64,000 nucleotides of DNA from Catonia carolina (GCA_035578175.1 JAQMRL010000003.1:106442969-106506968); one strand, 5' to 3'; positions 34,973 through 47,430 are shown, counted from the first letter of the stretch. Program-made: numbers and translations. Notes: a model not told the origin generated them from the letters alone.

Positions 34973-37759
34973 GTAAACGATTCAGATAGCTAAATTTAAA
35001 TTAGGGATAAGATCATTATTCTAAAATTTTAGTTTTGTGAATCAAAATTTATATAATGACAAATAGACAAACTGATATTCATATATTTTTGTGTAGTATC
35101 ATGTATCATTTTATTTTGTGGATGATCATTCATTATTGAATATTGTTTTGAAAGGAACGTGATATATTTTAAATAAATTATTTAAAAGGATTTTTCTATT
35201 GTCAACATTTAAATCTCACATGAATAGAAAAGTCATTCATTCATAAATATGTTTTATACGTGGAAATGAAATTCCGAAAAAATGTTTTATACAACTACAC
35301 TATTTGTATTTTACATGCATTATTCCGAAAAATAATTCATATAGTAAAGATCATTGTTTTTTGTCTTCTGTAAATTGAAAGGTTTTACAAATTGTTAACA
35401 ATTTATTTTAGTTGTGTATTTTGGAACAAATGATTTAAACATACAATAGTTGAAATAAAAGTTTTTGAAATTCAATGGTTTCGACGGAGATTGAAGTAAA
35501 TGAATTTAATTGTACGTGGTACTATTGAAACGTTATCAATAAAATGATTTAAAAAATATAATTATTTTTATATTTTACTTTTAATACTACATATAATTCT
35601 AAATAAATAAAGTACAAATCGTACAAGTATTCCCTTGTAATAATCATTTGTCTTTTCGGATTTTTTTGTATTGGTTGGGTCAATGCTGAAAATTCCATAA
35701 TTGATTTACAGTGGGTTTTGTTTTTGCTGCGTACACAATTAGGTTGGCATGTGGGTATGTGTAAGGTTTGTTCAGTGTTTTTATCCGGAGTTCTTTTTAT
35801 GAAGAGAGAGGAAAAGCGTGTCCGAACCGAAAATGAAAAAATTCCAATAGAAGAACAAAGAAATATTGCCGTAATCAGGTCTCAGGTCTCTCCAGCCAAA
35901 CGATAGGGCACGTTTTTCGCAGTATCCCCTCCACATTTTCTTCCAACTCATTCTATCTTTTTATTATCTTTTTTATTTTTCCTCCTAGTTTTTTATAGCT
36001 TCTACTTTTTTTGCCTGCTTTCATATGAAAAATCTTTTAAAATATTTGTGAAAGTGCAGTTTAAGAATATATTATATCATGTCGACGTATAAAGGAAAGA
36101 TAATGGCTTGATAACAATCCTTTTGTTTTTCCTATAATAATTGCATTATTGATTTCCGATAAAAATCTATGAAAAATATATACTTTATATTAATTGCAGA
36201 ATTATAGTAAAATGTTTGTACGATAAAATTAATCAGTCGTGTAAACATTTGTACATATATGTGTTTTACGTAGCGTCAATCTATTTGAGTAATATTATCT
36301 AGCATCTTTGTAGTCAGACATTCCCAGTTTACAACAAGTTAACCCTTTTCAATTAACAAATAAATTAAACCACAATATGTGTTATTTATACAAATTAACA
36401 AAAATGATTTTAGACAGATGCCTAACAATAAACTAACAAATTAGCTAATAATTGCTGACAAATTGTTTGTTAGCAATTGTAATTGCTAACAAAAACTAAT
36501 TTAATCTTCTATCATTTAAATATTGTAATTATACTCATGTTTATTTATCACCTAATTTTATGACATTTAAAGACCATAGTCCTGCCAATGAGGGGTGTTC
36601 TCGGGCAGCTTTTAAAATAATTTAAAACAATTAGCAAATATATTTGCTAATTGTACAAAACTACTGTAAATTTAAAGAAATAATATCAAAAAATTGTTGG
36701 CTGCCATAACTGACGCCATTAAAAGAAAATTTTATTTACTTAATAAAAAATTTAATGTGAAATAAGTGTTTCCAAGAAAATTAAATTATATCCGGTAAAT
36801 TTTCAGGTAAACTGTTAATCTTACACCTAAAACATTAAAAATTCTCATTTAGTAACGATATTTCTTAGCAAAATATTAAGTATAATTTTATTACGTGGAT
36901 TTATTAAGAAAAGATCTAGAATTGATAATAAATTTTTTGATTTCCCTTATAATTAGATTATTAATTTCCGGTTAGACTCTGTACGTACTAATTAAAAATT
37001 AATTAATTACAAAATATATGATAACATAATTATTTGCTTGATACAAATTACCCATTCCTGCAATATTTGTACATTGTTTTACTTTTATGAACTATTTCCT
37101 TATTTATAATTTCGCTATTGGATAAAGTAAAGTGTATAATCTCGTCAAAAATTCAAAAATTTGATACATTAATCTCTAACATCTTCAACTTTTATTACTC
37201 CAAAAACTGAAAAGTGGTTTTTGCATGGACGCTCTCCTATTTGTGTGTTAATGCAAGACGTTATCCTAGATCTGGAACATCTATATCGATTCAACTTTAA
37301 GTTCGAAACTTTTTCTTACTTACTTACTAACTTACTTATAGTTGAAAGTTTTCTCGTTCATCTGAGATTTTCTTAAAAATGTAACTTTCTTCATTTACTG
37401 GATTATTTATGGTTTATAAGCTAGCGTACGTAATAATATCTTGAAAATTTTATTGGGTATACGACATTAAGTTTTTTAATGTAGATTAATTTGTTACTTT
37501 TTATATTTTGTTGTTTTTTTTTTGTAATGTTTGTATAAGTAGTTTATAGTTTTTATTTTATTTATTTAAGTTACAACTACATTAAAATCGATTCAATTTA
37601 TTTTAACAGTAACTAAGATGGTAAAGAAAATAAAAAACTAAAGGAAGTCAAACATCCGTGATATTCTTCTGTAATGTTTAGAGAAAATAAAGTACGAAAG
37701 ATTTTCATTACAATTTCTATAAGGCAAGTCTAGAAAATCTAATTTTCTTTTGTCTTTAA
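34973..37759. other. AT-rich, no gene recognised
   Basis: The 62-codon frame at 35718-35906 (+) sits in a slightly GC-richer patch up to ~35960 but shows no domain. The rest is homopolymer-rich with no shared repeat. Longest feature-poor stretch in the first two-thirds of the window. Confidence 0.4.
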
Positions 37760-38400
37760 ATTTTACTACGGTAATGTACTATGAGCTGTGGAGTTTCCGT
37801 ATATCTTATTTAATTTAACTGTTGCTTAGGTCATCAGCCGAAAGGCTGGTTTGAACCTGTAGAGGTTTTACTAAGTAAAACGAGGAGTGAGGTGGTTTAC
37901 CTTGCCTTCTTCACTGAGTGGAAAAGTACGCTTATCAGCATGCCGGGCCCTCTGAGAAGCACAAATTTACCACTCTGCAAATGCCACCTTCACTTCATTC
38001 ACCCCAGGGTCTGGCTGTATAATGAAATTTATTATACTGTCTTTTAAACCTCTACCTCTTCAGTTCTTAAATGATTCAGTCATTGAATTTACTGATTATG
38101 TGATAAGAAACAGAACTATTTATTTAGTCCTGCAACGTAACAGATTGAGTGCAAATAATCTAACACCTATAATCTCCACCTGTCTGTTATGGGCATAGAT
38201 TTAACCGGTGGGAAATTTTGCTTTCAGGAAAAGAGGTACCCAGTGATACATTCTCCGTTCAAAACTACAGGTGTTGTTCGTTATTTAGACAAAAATGTCT
38301 CTGCTCCATTTTCACTTTAGACGTTGTATAGTTTAGAAAATCCTTGTAGCTAGATCACGGGCTAATTGGTCGGGATGATCATTTAGTCGTTTGATACATT
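37760..38400. repeat. Family C copy split by a family A insertion
   Basis: C sequence 37760-37819 (acggtaatgtac...tatttaatttaac) resumes at 38199 (atttaaccggtgggaaat) and continues through 'aaaagaggtacccagtg' and 'tccattttcactttag'. The copy at 2.7 kb shows the same sequence without the insert. Confidence 0.8.
37820..38198 (-). mobile_element. Family A retroposon inserted in family C
   Basis: Complete A copy in reverse orientation: tail at left (tgttgcttaggtcatcagcc), leader end 'gggcatag' at right. Flanked by a 7-bp duplication ATTTAAC (37813-37819 and 38199-38205). The empty C copy at 2.7 kb carries the target region only once, confirming the element ends. Confidence 0.9.
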
Positions 38401-38429
38401 TACTATAGAAGGATGTAGTTAGTTCATTT

Positions 38430-38800
38430 ACTGTCAAAATTTTGAAATCACTGAGGAGCGTTTATTACTTACATAAAAAATAGTGCCAGAAGCAAGTCTT
38501 AAGAATTTTAACAGAAAATCCTGGATCGACTTTAAGTTACTCTCTGCCGCTGCTCCAAAGAGTTGGGCACCATAAGTTCAGATTGGTCTTAACCGATCCA
38601 TTTAATTTTCAACCTTGAGTTTTCGGGTAAAACTATTCTCTAATAAATGGATTTATTATAAAATTTGAATGATCATACAGTTCATTCAAATATTTTTTGC
38701 CTTTAATTTTGAATCTAAAACTATCAACTATAGTGCAATCATTAGGATGGATCCAAATATTTAACGCTAAAACCTTATAATGTGACCAGCTAAATTAAAA
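38430..38800 (-). pseudogene. Jockey-clade LINE fragment
   Basis: The minus strand reads 'PI*TYGAQLFG', 'ESNLKSIQDF' and 'KILRLASG', the segment after the reverse transcriptase core of Jockey-type elements (PIWTYGIQLWG...). The Trp of PIWTYG is now a stop. Nucleotide similarity to 55.05-55.15 kb shows both come from one family. The 5' part (38600-38800) is more degraded. Confidence 0.65.
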
Positions 38801-39735
38801 GTTTATTTCAGTGTTCTTTAAAGATATTTTTTAATTTTATTTTGTTTTTCTGTATGTTTCAGGTACACTCATTACAATGCGTTTGAGTTCGAAAATTTCA
38901 TCAATTCTTTGATTTACTTCGTTTGAGACGATCCGAACGGTGGTCGTCTGCCATTTTAGCCTTGCTGCCTTGCTTTTCGATAAGTTATAAAGATTTAGAT
39001 TAAATAATAATTTTAATGTATTAATTTTAAAAAAATTACAATGATCGTTTATGGGTTCCATTTTTGTTCTTTACTTATGAGTTATGCCGAAGTTTTCAGA
39101 ATCCATTGGTAGCGTATTTAACAAAAGTAGGTAATCTTATTACAGTTTTCAAATATGTAGCGTAAAGAATAATACAAAGGTAAGTAATTGATATTGTAAC
39201 CATATTTATTTTCCATAATTTCTCAGAAAGTAAATAAAATTCATTCGCCTTTGGCAATAAAGAAAATTTTTATGTCTTTAAAAACTCAGTTAAGCAGTTA
39301 GTGAATACATTTTAATTTGTATTAGGTATACATTATTGAAAAAAATAACTTCTACATTAAGTCGCCCAATATTTTTTAATGGTGAAACTCTTCAATTTAA
39401 AAGTGATACGTTCATATAAATTTTTATTAGGTTTCCTGTTTGTTATAATAAATTTTAATATTAAATTTTATCTAGAAATGAAATTTTTAATTTTTTAAAT
39501 TACATTAAAAATGTATTCCCTTTAATACGTCGTTGACCTACTTTGACTTTTCCTAGAAATCAAAAAATGTAAATAAAAAAGTCGTAACAGTGTAGGTTGG
39601 ATAAAAAAAGCTTTTGTAACTTTTCTATCAGCACTGTTAAATATTTTATGGGGAGAGGACTGTGATGTAAAGGGAACAAAATTTATTTGGTTACGCTTAT
39701 GCATGGGATCATGTAAGTTGATCAAGAAGATCATA
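38801..39735. other. AT-rich, no gene recognised
   Basis: The frames at 38837-39061 (-) and 39522-39746 (-) have no recognised motif. Confidence 0.4.
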
Positions 39736-39960
39736 TTAAATGACACGCTGTTGAATGAATAAGGGAATCAAGGAGAATGAAGGGGAACAGAGGACGTTAT
39801 ATCCTTTTATCGTCCTCTTCCCTCTATTTTCAACGTGTGTGGTTGATGGTACGGTTTTACTTTGATAAAAACTGGCTGGTGAAAACCCCTCAGCATCTGT
39901 TGTATGTACCAACGATGCCACTGACTTTGCTATTCGTTTCAGCTGCTTTGTAAGCTCCTG
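39736..39960 (-). other. Candidate exon or repeat-derived open frame
   Basis: A minus-strand frame stays open ~75 codons from about 39957 to 39736. It starts just inside a 3' splice-site-like 'CCTTGTAACAG|GAG' and reads 'ELTKQLKRIAKSVASLVHTT' early on. Composition is more balanced than the flanks. No family recognised and no donor site is convincing, so this is only a candidate. Confidence 0.25.
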
Positions 39961-40641
39961 TTACAAGGACTATCAAGTCACGTGATATCTTTTCTTATAA
40001 CATGAAAAAACCCATATATTCTACTTTACGTGTCTTCTAATAAAACTGTTAAATATGTATATTTTTATTCCCATTGAATTGATATCAACAACGGGTTAGT
40101 CTTTCATTTACTTTGGCAAAAATAGAAAAAATATAATGTAGATTGTATAATATCTTCGGTAGATCGTAAAAAATACTATTGATTTTGATATGCAGTACGT
40201 AGATCACCTGATCTTACATGATAATCTTCTACATAAAGATCATCGGCTGTTTTATATTTTATAAAATAATATTTTTAAAAAAATCAAATTTTAAAACTTA
40301 TTTATTAAAAACTGCTAAATGTGTCTTAATAATATTACTTAAATTTAAATTTTGTATTTAAAAACATAAATAAAAAAGTCATGTTGGTATTGTTTAACAT
40401 CAGTGGGGTTTGAACCTGATGAATAGGTGATCCCAAACCAACTTATCAAATAAATTTCAATATTTAATATAATACAATAATAATATGATCAGAATTTTAT
40501 ATTAAGAAAATAAACAATTAATTAAACATATTTAGTGTGATTATTATTTTGATTTAAAATATTGTTGTAAACAGAAACAGTACAAGTGGAACTGACTGCA
40601 CCATTCAAGTGAAAATTTGTCAGTTAAGATTATTATAATGT
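39961..40641. other. AT-rich, no recognisable feature
   Basis: Nothing recognised. Confidence 0.4.
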
Positions 40642-41144
40642 AGACAATTCGAACTGGCACAAGTCTTGCTCTACGTGTAGACTACACTCAGTTCCGCGTA
40701 AAGTATATCCATAATCCATTCTTTTAACAAGATCTACAAATTTTAATCTACTCAAATACAACCTTATTTCAATGTACAAACATACAAATAACTTTTTCAT
40801 TTTAAAATATGTATTTAATTTATACCAGGGAAAATTGAAATTATAAATTACAAGAATTAAACTTCAAAAACTCACTAAACTATACTCTACAGACGCACAC
40901 AACTAACTAAACAAATTTGTCTGAATATAATGAACAGAAAACCATATATGAAAACAAAATTAGTCACATTATTATGTCAGACAGATTATTAACAACAACA
41001 GTGAAAACAAAGCGAAGTGCCGAGCGTGAGTCGCACATTACAGTAGCGATTGTATACTTTTGTGACTGTACCGTCGTTGCATGGCGAGGGGCGAAGAGCG
41101 GAATAGATAAACACCGAAGCTGCTTGTGCCAATTCGAATTGTCC
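40642..41144. mobile_element. Terminal-inverted-repeat element, ~500 bp
   Basis: GACAATTCGAACTGGCACAAG at the left (40643-40663) and its reverse complement with one mismatch at the right (41123-41143). The interior changes from AT-rich to a GC-richer right third with CpG words (gtcgttgcatggcgagg). No clear target duplication and no transposase seen. A 78-codon frame at 40917-41153 crosses the right end and has no recognised motif. Confidence 0.55.
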
Positions 41145-41400
41145 AAGGTATAACAAGCTAATTTCGTTTCCTGAAATTTTACGGGAAAGCTGAAAAACTG
41201 AATGAAACTCTTATAGTTTCCCTGGAGATGTCAGAAAATATAGTCACGAAAAACAGTATCCAAGTAGGTACTCGTTGGTAGTTTTTCTAGTAGTTAGAAT
41301 AAATTTTCATCGTTCCAACGACATCGAAATCAATGTTTGGGATAAAAAATGGATTTAGTAGATTAAGACTCTTTACTAACGACTTAATACATATATTTTT

Positions 41401-41728
41401 ACTTTATCTTGCCTATATGAATATGTAGGAAGGAAAGTAGGCCTATTGTTTTCATGGCGATTTTTCAAAATTGAGTTTTCACCGGATCTACACGCTTTCA
41501 GACACCCTGAACCCAAAAAAACATGTTTTTAGCGAATGATTTGTGTGTGTGTGTGTGTGCGTGCTTGCGACGCACCCCTCCCCTACACACACATACACCA
41601 TTTGCTAAAAAATTGTTTTTTGGGTTCAGGAGGTCTGAAAACGTGTAGAGCCGGTGAAAAATTGATTTAAAAAATCGACATGAACGCAATACTTTCCTTC
41701 CTACATATTTATATAGGCAAGAGAAAGA
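41401..41728. mobile_element. Palindromic family B derivative (two left ends)
   Basis: ACTTTATCTTGCCTATATGA at the left and the inverted equivalent ending GGCAAGAGAAAG at the right. Both arms (~150 bp) carry TTTTCACCGG, CACG(C/T)TTTCAGA and CTGAACCCAAAAAA, the B left module. The centre holds a short (GT)n and a (CA)-type remnant at 41541-41597. The 63-codon frame at 41498-41689 is a chance reading. Confidence 0.8.
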
Positions 41729-42837
41729 AAAAAATCTTATATAGGCTATGGTAAAATATTAGCTCTATTTATGCATAGTTATAAAGTCACAAGTTCATTA
41801 ATCTGCTTATTTTTCAACAGTGTAAAGTTTTATAGAAATAATTTAAATTAAATAAGAATAATAATTTAATTTCAATATAACAATAGATTCAGTAATAATA
41901 TCCTTTTGTTTAAAGGAATTACAGCGTTCATTGTTATTTGCGGAGATAGAAATGTTAACCTGAGAATATTCCATTAGGTTAATCTACTTTATTTCAGGGT
42001 ATTTAAGGTACTTTCTCACGTCAAGTAAAACGTGTAACAAACTTAAATATCCCTAGTACTCTGCCTTAACGAGCTTTAAAGCTATTTTAGAGTTTCCTTA
42101 ATTAGAAAAACCTCTACATGTACATCAGTCCGTTCCCTTCCACTTTAGGGTTTGTAAGTCCCAATCCAGCATGGACATTCCAAACATTTTACTATTCAGC
42201 TAATTTACTAAGTAAAGTTTTCTCCTAGTTTAAAACACTGAGAGAATACAAACGGAAAAACCCTAAGGGAAAACATAATGAAGTGTTACTTTTGTAATGA
42301 ACTTCTAAAGCCAACTTTTTCACAAAGGTACTGTTTTATTTTTTAAATTAATGACTTTTATTTTACTCCTGTTTAAACTAAACTTAATTCAAAACAAAAA
42401 GTTTATGATAGTTTAAACAAAAAAATAAATTAAAATACAAATAATAAAGATATCCGGGAAAAACATTAATTTTTGTTAACGAATCTTTTACTAATTTGAC
42501 AGTTGTAGCCCGTTTATTTTTACCGATTTTCTTTCATCTACTACTTAATTGCACTGTTTCTAAATTCTGTAACTCGAAAAAGTCAAGTATGAAAGTTTTC
42601 TAATTTATGTTAGCCGCTTAAAACTTGATTATACATTATTGAACGAATTTCTTTGTGAACACTTATTACAAAATCTATGCTACGTATTGTCAATCAAAGA
42701 AATCATTTATGAAAAGAGGTAATTATTTTAACATATTTTCTACACGGATATTGTTTTAACAGACATTTTATTCATAAACAAATTAGAGCTTAATTATTTT
42801 TCCATTAACGATTGTGGGTGTAAACTGACAAACCTTT
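41729..42837. other. AT-rich, no gene recognised
   Basis: No shared repeat recognised. Confidence 0.4.
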
Positions 42838-43510
42838 TGATCAATAACCAAAAAGCTGGTTAAAACTATTAGAGGTTTTACTTGGTAAAATGAGAATAAA
42901 GTGTTTTACAATTGACTTCCTTACTTGGTTATCAGTTTGTTTCTGAAGAAATTTAACATCAACTCTGATAGTAAAATGAAATTCTTTTTCATGTATCGTA
43001 TCCTCTCAGAACATTACTAATCGTAACAGCAGTTTGCGTTTCGTAGGTATCCAATCTAAAAAGCGTCTTTATACTCGTATTTATACCATAAGGTACCAGT
43101 CCCGTAGTAGGTTAGCCACAACGTTTTCTTCAACCTGAACGACATTTACTCATTATTTCACCTTGCATTATATTCTAGAATAATCTATATTTTTAACTCA
43201 CATCGCATGCCCAACGTATTTGAATTTCCTTTTGTAATAGTGTGTATAATTTCAATGTTTTTTTTTCGAGAGCACCTTATCTCGAACGCTGGAAGTCAAT
43301 TTATGTTAACAATGCTCAAAATCTAAGCCTCAACACCATACAAAAAAATTAAAATTACATAATAGCAAAGTAAACCAACACGTAAGGGAATTTTAAGGTT
43401 TCTACTCCTTACGATTCTGCCGATTTTCCTCAACCCGATTAAAGGTCTTGTTTTTTTAGAACAGGTATCTTTAATTAAGTGTACTTTCATCTCTACCTCT
43501 TCTATTCTTT
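42838..43510 (-). repeat. Old family A copy, interrupted
   Basis: The 3' half lies at 42838-43018 (ccaaaaagctggtt, ttagaggttttac, gtgttttacaattgacttcc). A 5' block 'cctctacctcttctattctt' resumes at 43491. Between them is LINE-derived sequence. It is more diverged than the other A copies, so it is an older insertion that later received others. Confidence 0.6.
43030..43470 (-). pseudogene. LINE fragment within old family A copy
   Basis: The minus strand reads 'LYGVEA*ILS' near 43316-43350 and 'FKYVGHAM' near 43200-43225 in another frame. These are the 'LYG.EAW.L' and 'F.Y.GH.MR' landmarks of LINE sequence behind the reverse transcriptase, at about the right distance. Heavily shifted and interrupted. 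Confidence 0.45.
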
Positions 43511-43512
43511 AA

Positions 43513-44450
43513 AAGGGAGTCGGGAATCCAAAAATAACATTTTTGGACTTTTTTGTTTTTTTACAGTTTAGCCTATAATATTTCAAAATCTTGTGATTAA
43601 TTTGATATATTTACTGTTGTTCTACGGTGCCTTTCCTTTCTATTTCCCCCCCCCCTTCTATTTTAATATTTAAAAATAAATTGGGCTACAAATAGACTTT
43701 TCTCCAGTGTTTGTGACATTAAATCTATTTTCTTTTTGCTTTTACTTTGGTTAGAACTAAGATAACGTGATGATTTTTGTTTTGAGTTTTTTAGAACTTC
43801 CTTGTAGTGCCCCAGTAGTTAAAAAGACGGTCACAGAATTGAATGAGTATGACCACATCTAGGATCTTGACCGTATCAATACTAGTGGCTTATGACCCCT
43901 TTTTTGCTAGGTTCAGTTGAAACCTGCAGATAAATTTCTGTCACAATCCATGCTATTTTCAAGCACAGCCTCCTCAACAGAAATCTTCTTGCTTAGTACT
44001 GCATGAAGCAAGTTTGCTAACACAATCTTAAAGACTATAAGCTGGGATGCACTAACTTAATTTTTTCAGTTTCTTGCAATTTCCGAAAAATTCATTTGTT
44101 ACCACAAAAGGAACATTTTCTCAGCAACCACTCAACCAATTTTGATGAAAACTTCAGGGTAGTTAATTTTTATAAAAATGCATAATTTCTATGAATAACT
44201 TGTGTAAAAAATATATTCTGAAATATTTTACAGCTATAAATGTTTCAAAATTTCTTAGGTTTGAAAAGTGAGCCGAATTTAATTTTTTATCTTTGTTAAA
44301 CAAAATATTATAAAATTGTTTTATTCAAAATGTGTACTTATACTTAAAAAAGCATAATATATTGTAAAACATTGCACAATGTTCTAAGCAGTACAAGCTG
44401 AGAAATTGTCCCTTAAGTAAGTATAATGAAGTATAGGACTCCCGTGTCCC
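43513..44450. mobile_element. Family D element, long copy
   Basis: Left end AAGGGAGTCGGGAATCC follows a TTAA in the A-derived word 'ttctttaa'. Right end GGACTCCCGTGTCCCCC is followed by TTAA. The marker AAGGAACATTTTCTCAG lies at 44106 and its inverted form near 44399. Inserted into the old A copy, so D moved after A here. A degenerate tRNA-like word (gtgccccagtagttaaaaag, 43806) inside may be a SINE relic. Confidence 0.65.
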
Positions 44451-44454
44451 CCTT

Positions 44455-46073
44455 AATAAATTTTTCATTTATTTTTGGCCTTCTTGGAGTAACTAATTAC
44501 GAGTAATTAAATGAGTAATTAATTCATTTATTGATTATATGACAATTTAACACGAAAAGTTGTTTACAATTAATTTTTGCAATCTCATTGTCTTCTCATT
44601 CTTCTAGAAGGGTATTAAAATTATGCAATTTACGGAGATCTTCACAACTTTTGAATAATTCGTATTACGAAATTTTTTACTGTATTGTTTTTGGGTTATT
44701 GAATCTTGTACAAGTCTACATTTTTGAATGCAACTTATTGTATTGAATAATTACAGAACGCATTTGAATTGAATAGAAATAGTTTCATCACTATAATAAT
44801 TTGTAAAGTAGAGAGTTTACAAAGATGTAACTTACTTGTTAAACTGCGTTTGCTTTGTTATGAAATTTCATATTTTACCTACTATACGCTGTTTACAGAA
44901 TGGACATGCCATGTTTGTCTTTCATTCACCGGAGTAGAATAGAGAGATAATTATTATACAAATATTATTCATTCGCAACTCCATTGTCCGTCTAATGTAT
45001 ACAGTAATTTTTATGTAATTGTAATAGGTACTACAATTTTCCCTATTGTTCTAAATGGAGCATTACTTAGATTTTTTATTTATTGTAATCTTACGTCCCC
45101 CACCTTGCACAAGATTATATTTCTGGCGCCTGCCTCGTATACCAAATATATTTAAAGGTTTTTAACGAATTTCAGAAACATTTAGAATAGAATCTGTTGG
45201 TAGTTTTATGGTAACATGATGGTACTATTATAAAGTGTATGATGATACTATTGTATAAATTCTTTGGAATCAGCAAAGATTGTTACTTATTGTACTTCTG
45301 TTTTTAAAACGTTAAAAAATTAAAGAAAATTATTATTACAGCTAGAAAATCAGTGTACTTTCTATTCATTTAAGTTTTAGAATTGAAATTTTCCCGATTT
45401 ACCAGGAATCCCTCAAATACCATTGAAAGGCGATCAATAGCTGTAGAAGCAAAATAGATTAAAATAAGATTAACAGAACACACTATGTGGTGTCTTCCTG
45501 TAAGCCCTTAATACATTTTTTTATTACGTAGGTCTATTGTGATCCTTTCTAGCCTACTGGTTGTCATTGCAGTTTGAAAAAAAATATTATAAAAAGGATG
45601 TAGGCAAACGATATTTTTACTATTTTTCCTGGTAGGCTATAATATTCGCTTATAAAACGCTGTGGAACTTTTGTTATTGTACGTTATATTAGAAGTTATG
45701 TTTCTGTTTCGTGTTATTTTATTTAGGATACCGTCTAATGAAAATATATCCACCTAAACACGTGTTATCCTGTAGGAAAATCCTAGAAAACATTGCATTC
45801 AAAACATAAACAAGATGTTGTAGTTATCTACAAGATTTTATTTTCATCCAAATTTTTAAATTAAGAAAGTCTAAAAATTGTGTAAGATATTTCTACAAGA
45901 AGAAGATATTTATACTAAGAAATTCTACAAGAATTCTTTTATAGTCCTAACTTGGCTTAAATTTGAAGAACTCGTTCCATAACTTATTTTTAACAAGAAA
46001 TTTGGAATTATCTTCACAGCGTCAAAAATTTTAATTATAAAATTAATATCTACATATTTAATTAATAAAATAC
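44455..46073. other. AT-rich, no recognisable feature
   Basis: Read on both strands with no coding or repeat signature. Confidence 0.45.
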
Positions 46074-46802
46074 TGGTGTGAAACACTCACACGACTTTCT
46101 CTTGCTAATGCAAATAATAAACAATATAACCTACCATTAGTAATAAAACATTAGAAATATAAAAAAAATTAACCTCAATAAACATAACCTCAATTTGGCT
46201 TAAAAATACGTAAAATCACTCTTTCACGCTAAACTAGGCTCTTTAGAGAAAAATGCTATAAATAAAAAATGTACATTTTTTAATTTCCTATAAATTAGAT
46301 TATGTAAACTTTGTTGTACAATGCATACTAAGGCTGAAATCTTAAAAAATCTATTTTTTACACATTTTTTCGTGGAGAAAAACAGAAAATCGCTAATTAC
46401 CGCTAAACTAAGCGTTATATAAAACATGTTTGCATTGAAACTTGTAGGATTTTAAATTCTCTACAACTTTTATTATATACATTTTATCGCTAAAATGAAT
46501 ATTAAAGCCGCAATCTTAAAAAAAAACAAATTTGTTATGTGAAATCAGCCTCCCTAAGAATTTTAGCAGACATGGGGTCTACCCTACCTTGTAGAGCATA
46601 AAAAATGTAGTAAATGGGGCGATTTTAAAAACAATCGTATGAGCTGTTTTTGAGAAAATTGCAAAAAAGTGAAAATGACTACTTCCGGTTGACCGATTTT
46701 GATTAAAATTTTCGTGTCGGGTCCGGTAGTGGTATTTAACTTAAGTTTTAAGTTTCAAGTTCGTACAAATGTTCCGTTCTTGAGATATACTGTACACACA
46801 CC

Positions 46803-46835
<33 letters not shown>

Positions 46836-46840
46836 GCACG

Positions 46841-46872
<32 letters not shown>
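46074..46872 (-). mobile_element. Family B right half ending in (CA)n
   Basis: Starts CTGGTGTGAAACACTCACAC, then CTTTCTCTTGC, and keeps the whole right module with both internal subrepeats (cgctaaacta at 46227 and 46401, 174 bp apart). It ends in the (CA)n tract at 46796-46872, where the family's central microsatellite lies. The left module is missing. Confidence 0.75.
46796..46872. repeat. (CA)n microsatellite with (CG)n core
   Basis: CA repeats interrupted by 'cgcgcgcgcgcgcacgcacgcacg'. The 127-codon frame 46699-47082 is a translation of this tract and the next array. Confidence 0.95.
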
Positions 46873-46876
<4 letters not shown>

Positions 46877-46913
46877 GTATAGCGGTACGTTCAGCACACT
46901 TAAGCTCTTACAC

Positions 46914-47093
46914 CAAAATAAGGACACTTTTTCAAAATCACCCCTTATTTCAAAATAAAGACCACCCCTTAAATCAAAATAAGGACCAATTTTTCAAAAT
47001 TACCCCTTATTTCGAAATAAGCACCACCTCTTATTTCAAAAAAGGATCACTTTTTCAAAAACATATTCTTATTTCAAAATAAGGACCGCTTTT
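46914..47093. repeat. 61-bp-period tandem array (37+24 bp dimer)
   Basis: Alternating ~37- and ~24-bp units, each beginning AAAATAAGGACCAC and ending CCCCTTATTTC. Three dimers are visible, with substitutions between them; further decayed 'cttaaatca' words continue to about 47270. The junction CTTATTTCAAAATAAG is itself palindromic. Confidence 0.85.
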
Positions 47094-47430
47094 TGTTAAT
47101 ATAACGAGTAAGCACAATTTTGAAGGCAACTTTTAAGAATTACGCTCTTAAATCATAATAAGAGCATATTTCAAAAAAAGGTAAAGCAACCAGCTAAATC
47201 CCTGATAAAACCAATTCAAAGAGAAAAACATCAGTAAACTAAAAAGTGTCCCTTAAATCAAAAATTTCAAAAGCACTTAAAACATTTTCAAAGAGCCGAA
47301 GCCCTTTAAAAATTTTAAAACGTAATTTGCTTTATCAGTTACGTGCATTATAAATGTAAAAATAACAGCTATTAAGAATAAAATAATCACTTGAGAATAT
47401 TTTTCCGTCACCTTTGGTTTCTAATTTTTC

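Noticed and set aside
39522..39746. 74-codon minus-strand frame
   Set aside because: AT-rich, no motif, and directly beside but out of frame with the candidate exon.
46699..47082. 127-codon open frame, the longest in the window
   Set aside because: It translates the (CA)n/(CG)n tract (His-Thr and Ala-Arg runs) and a tandem array; no protein signal.
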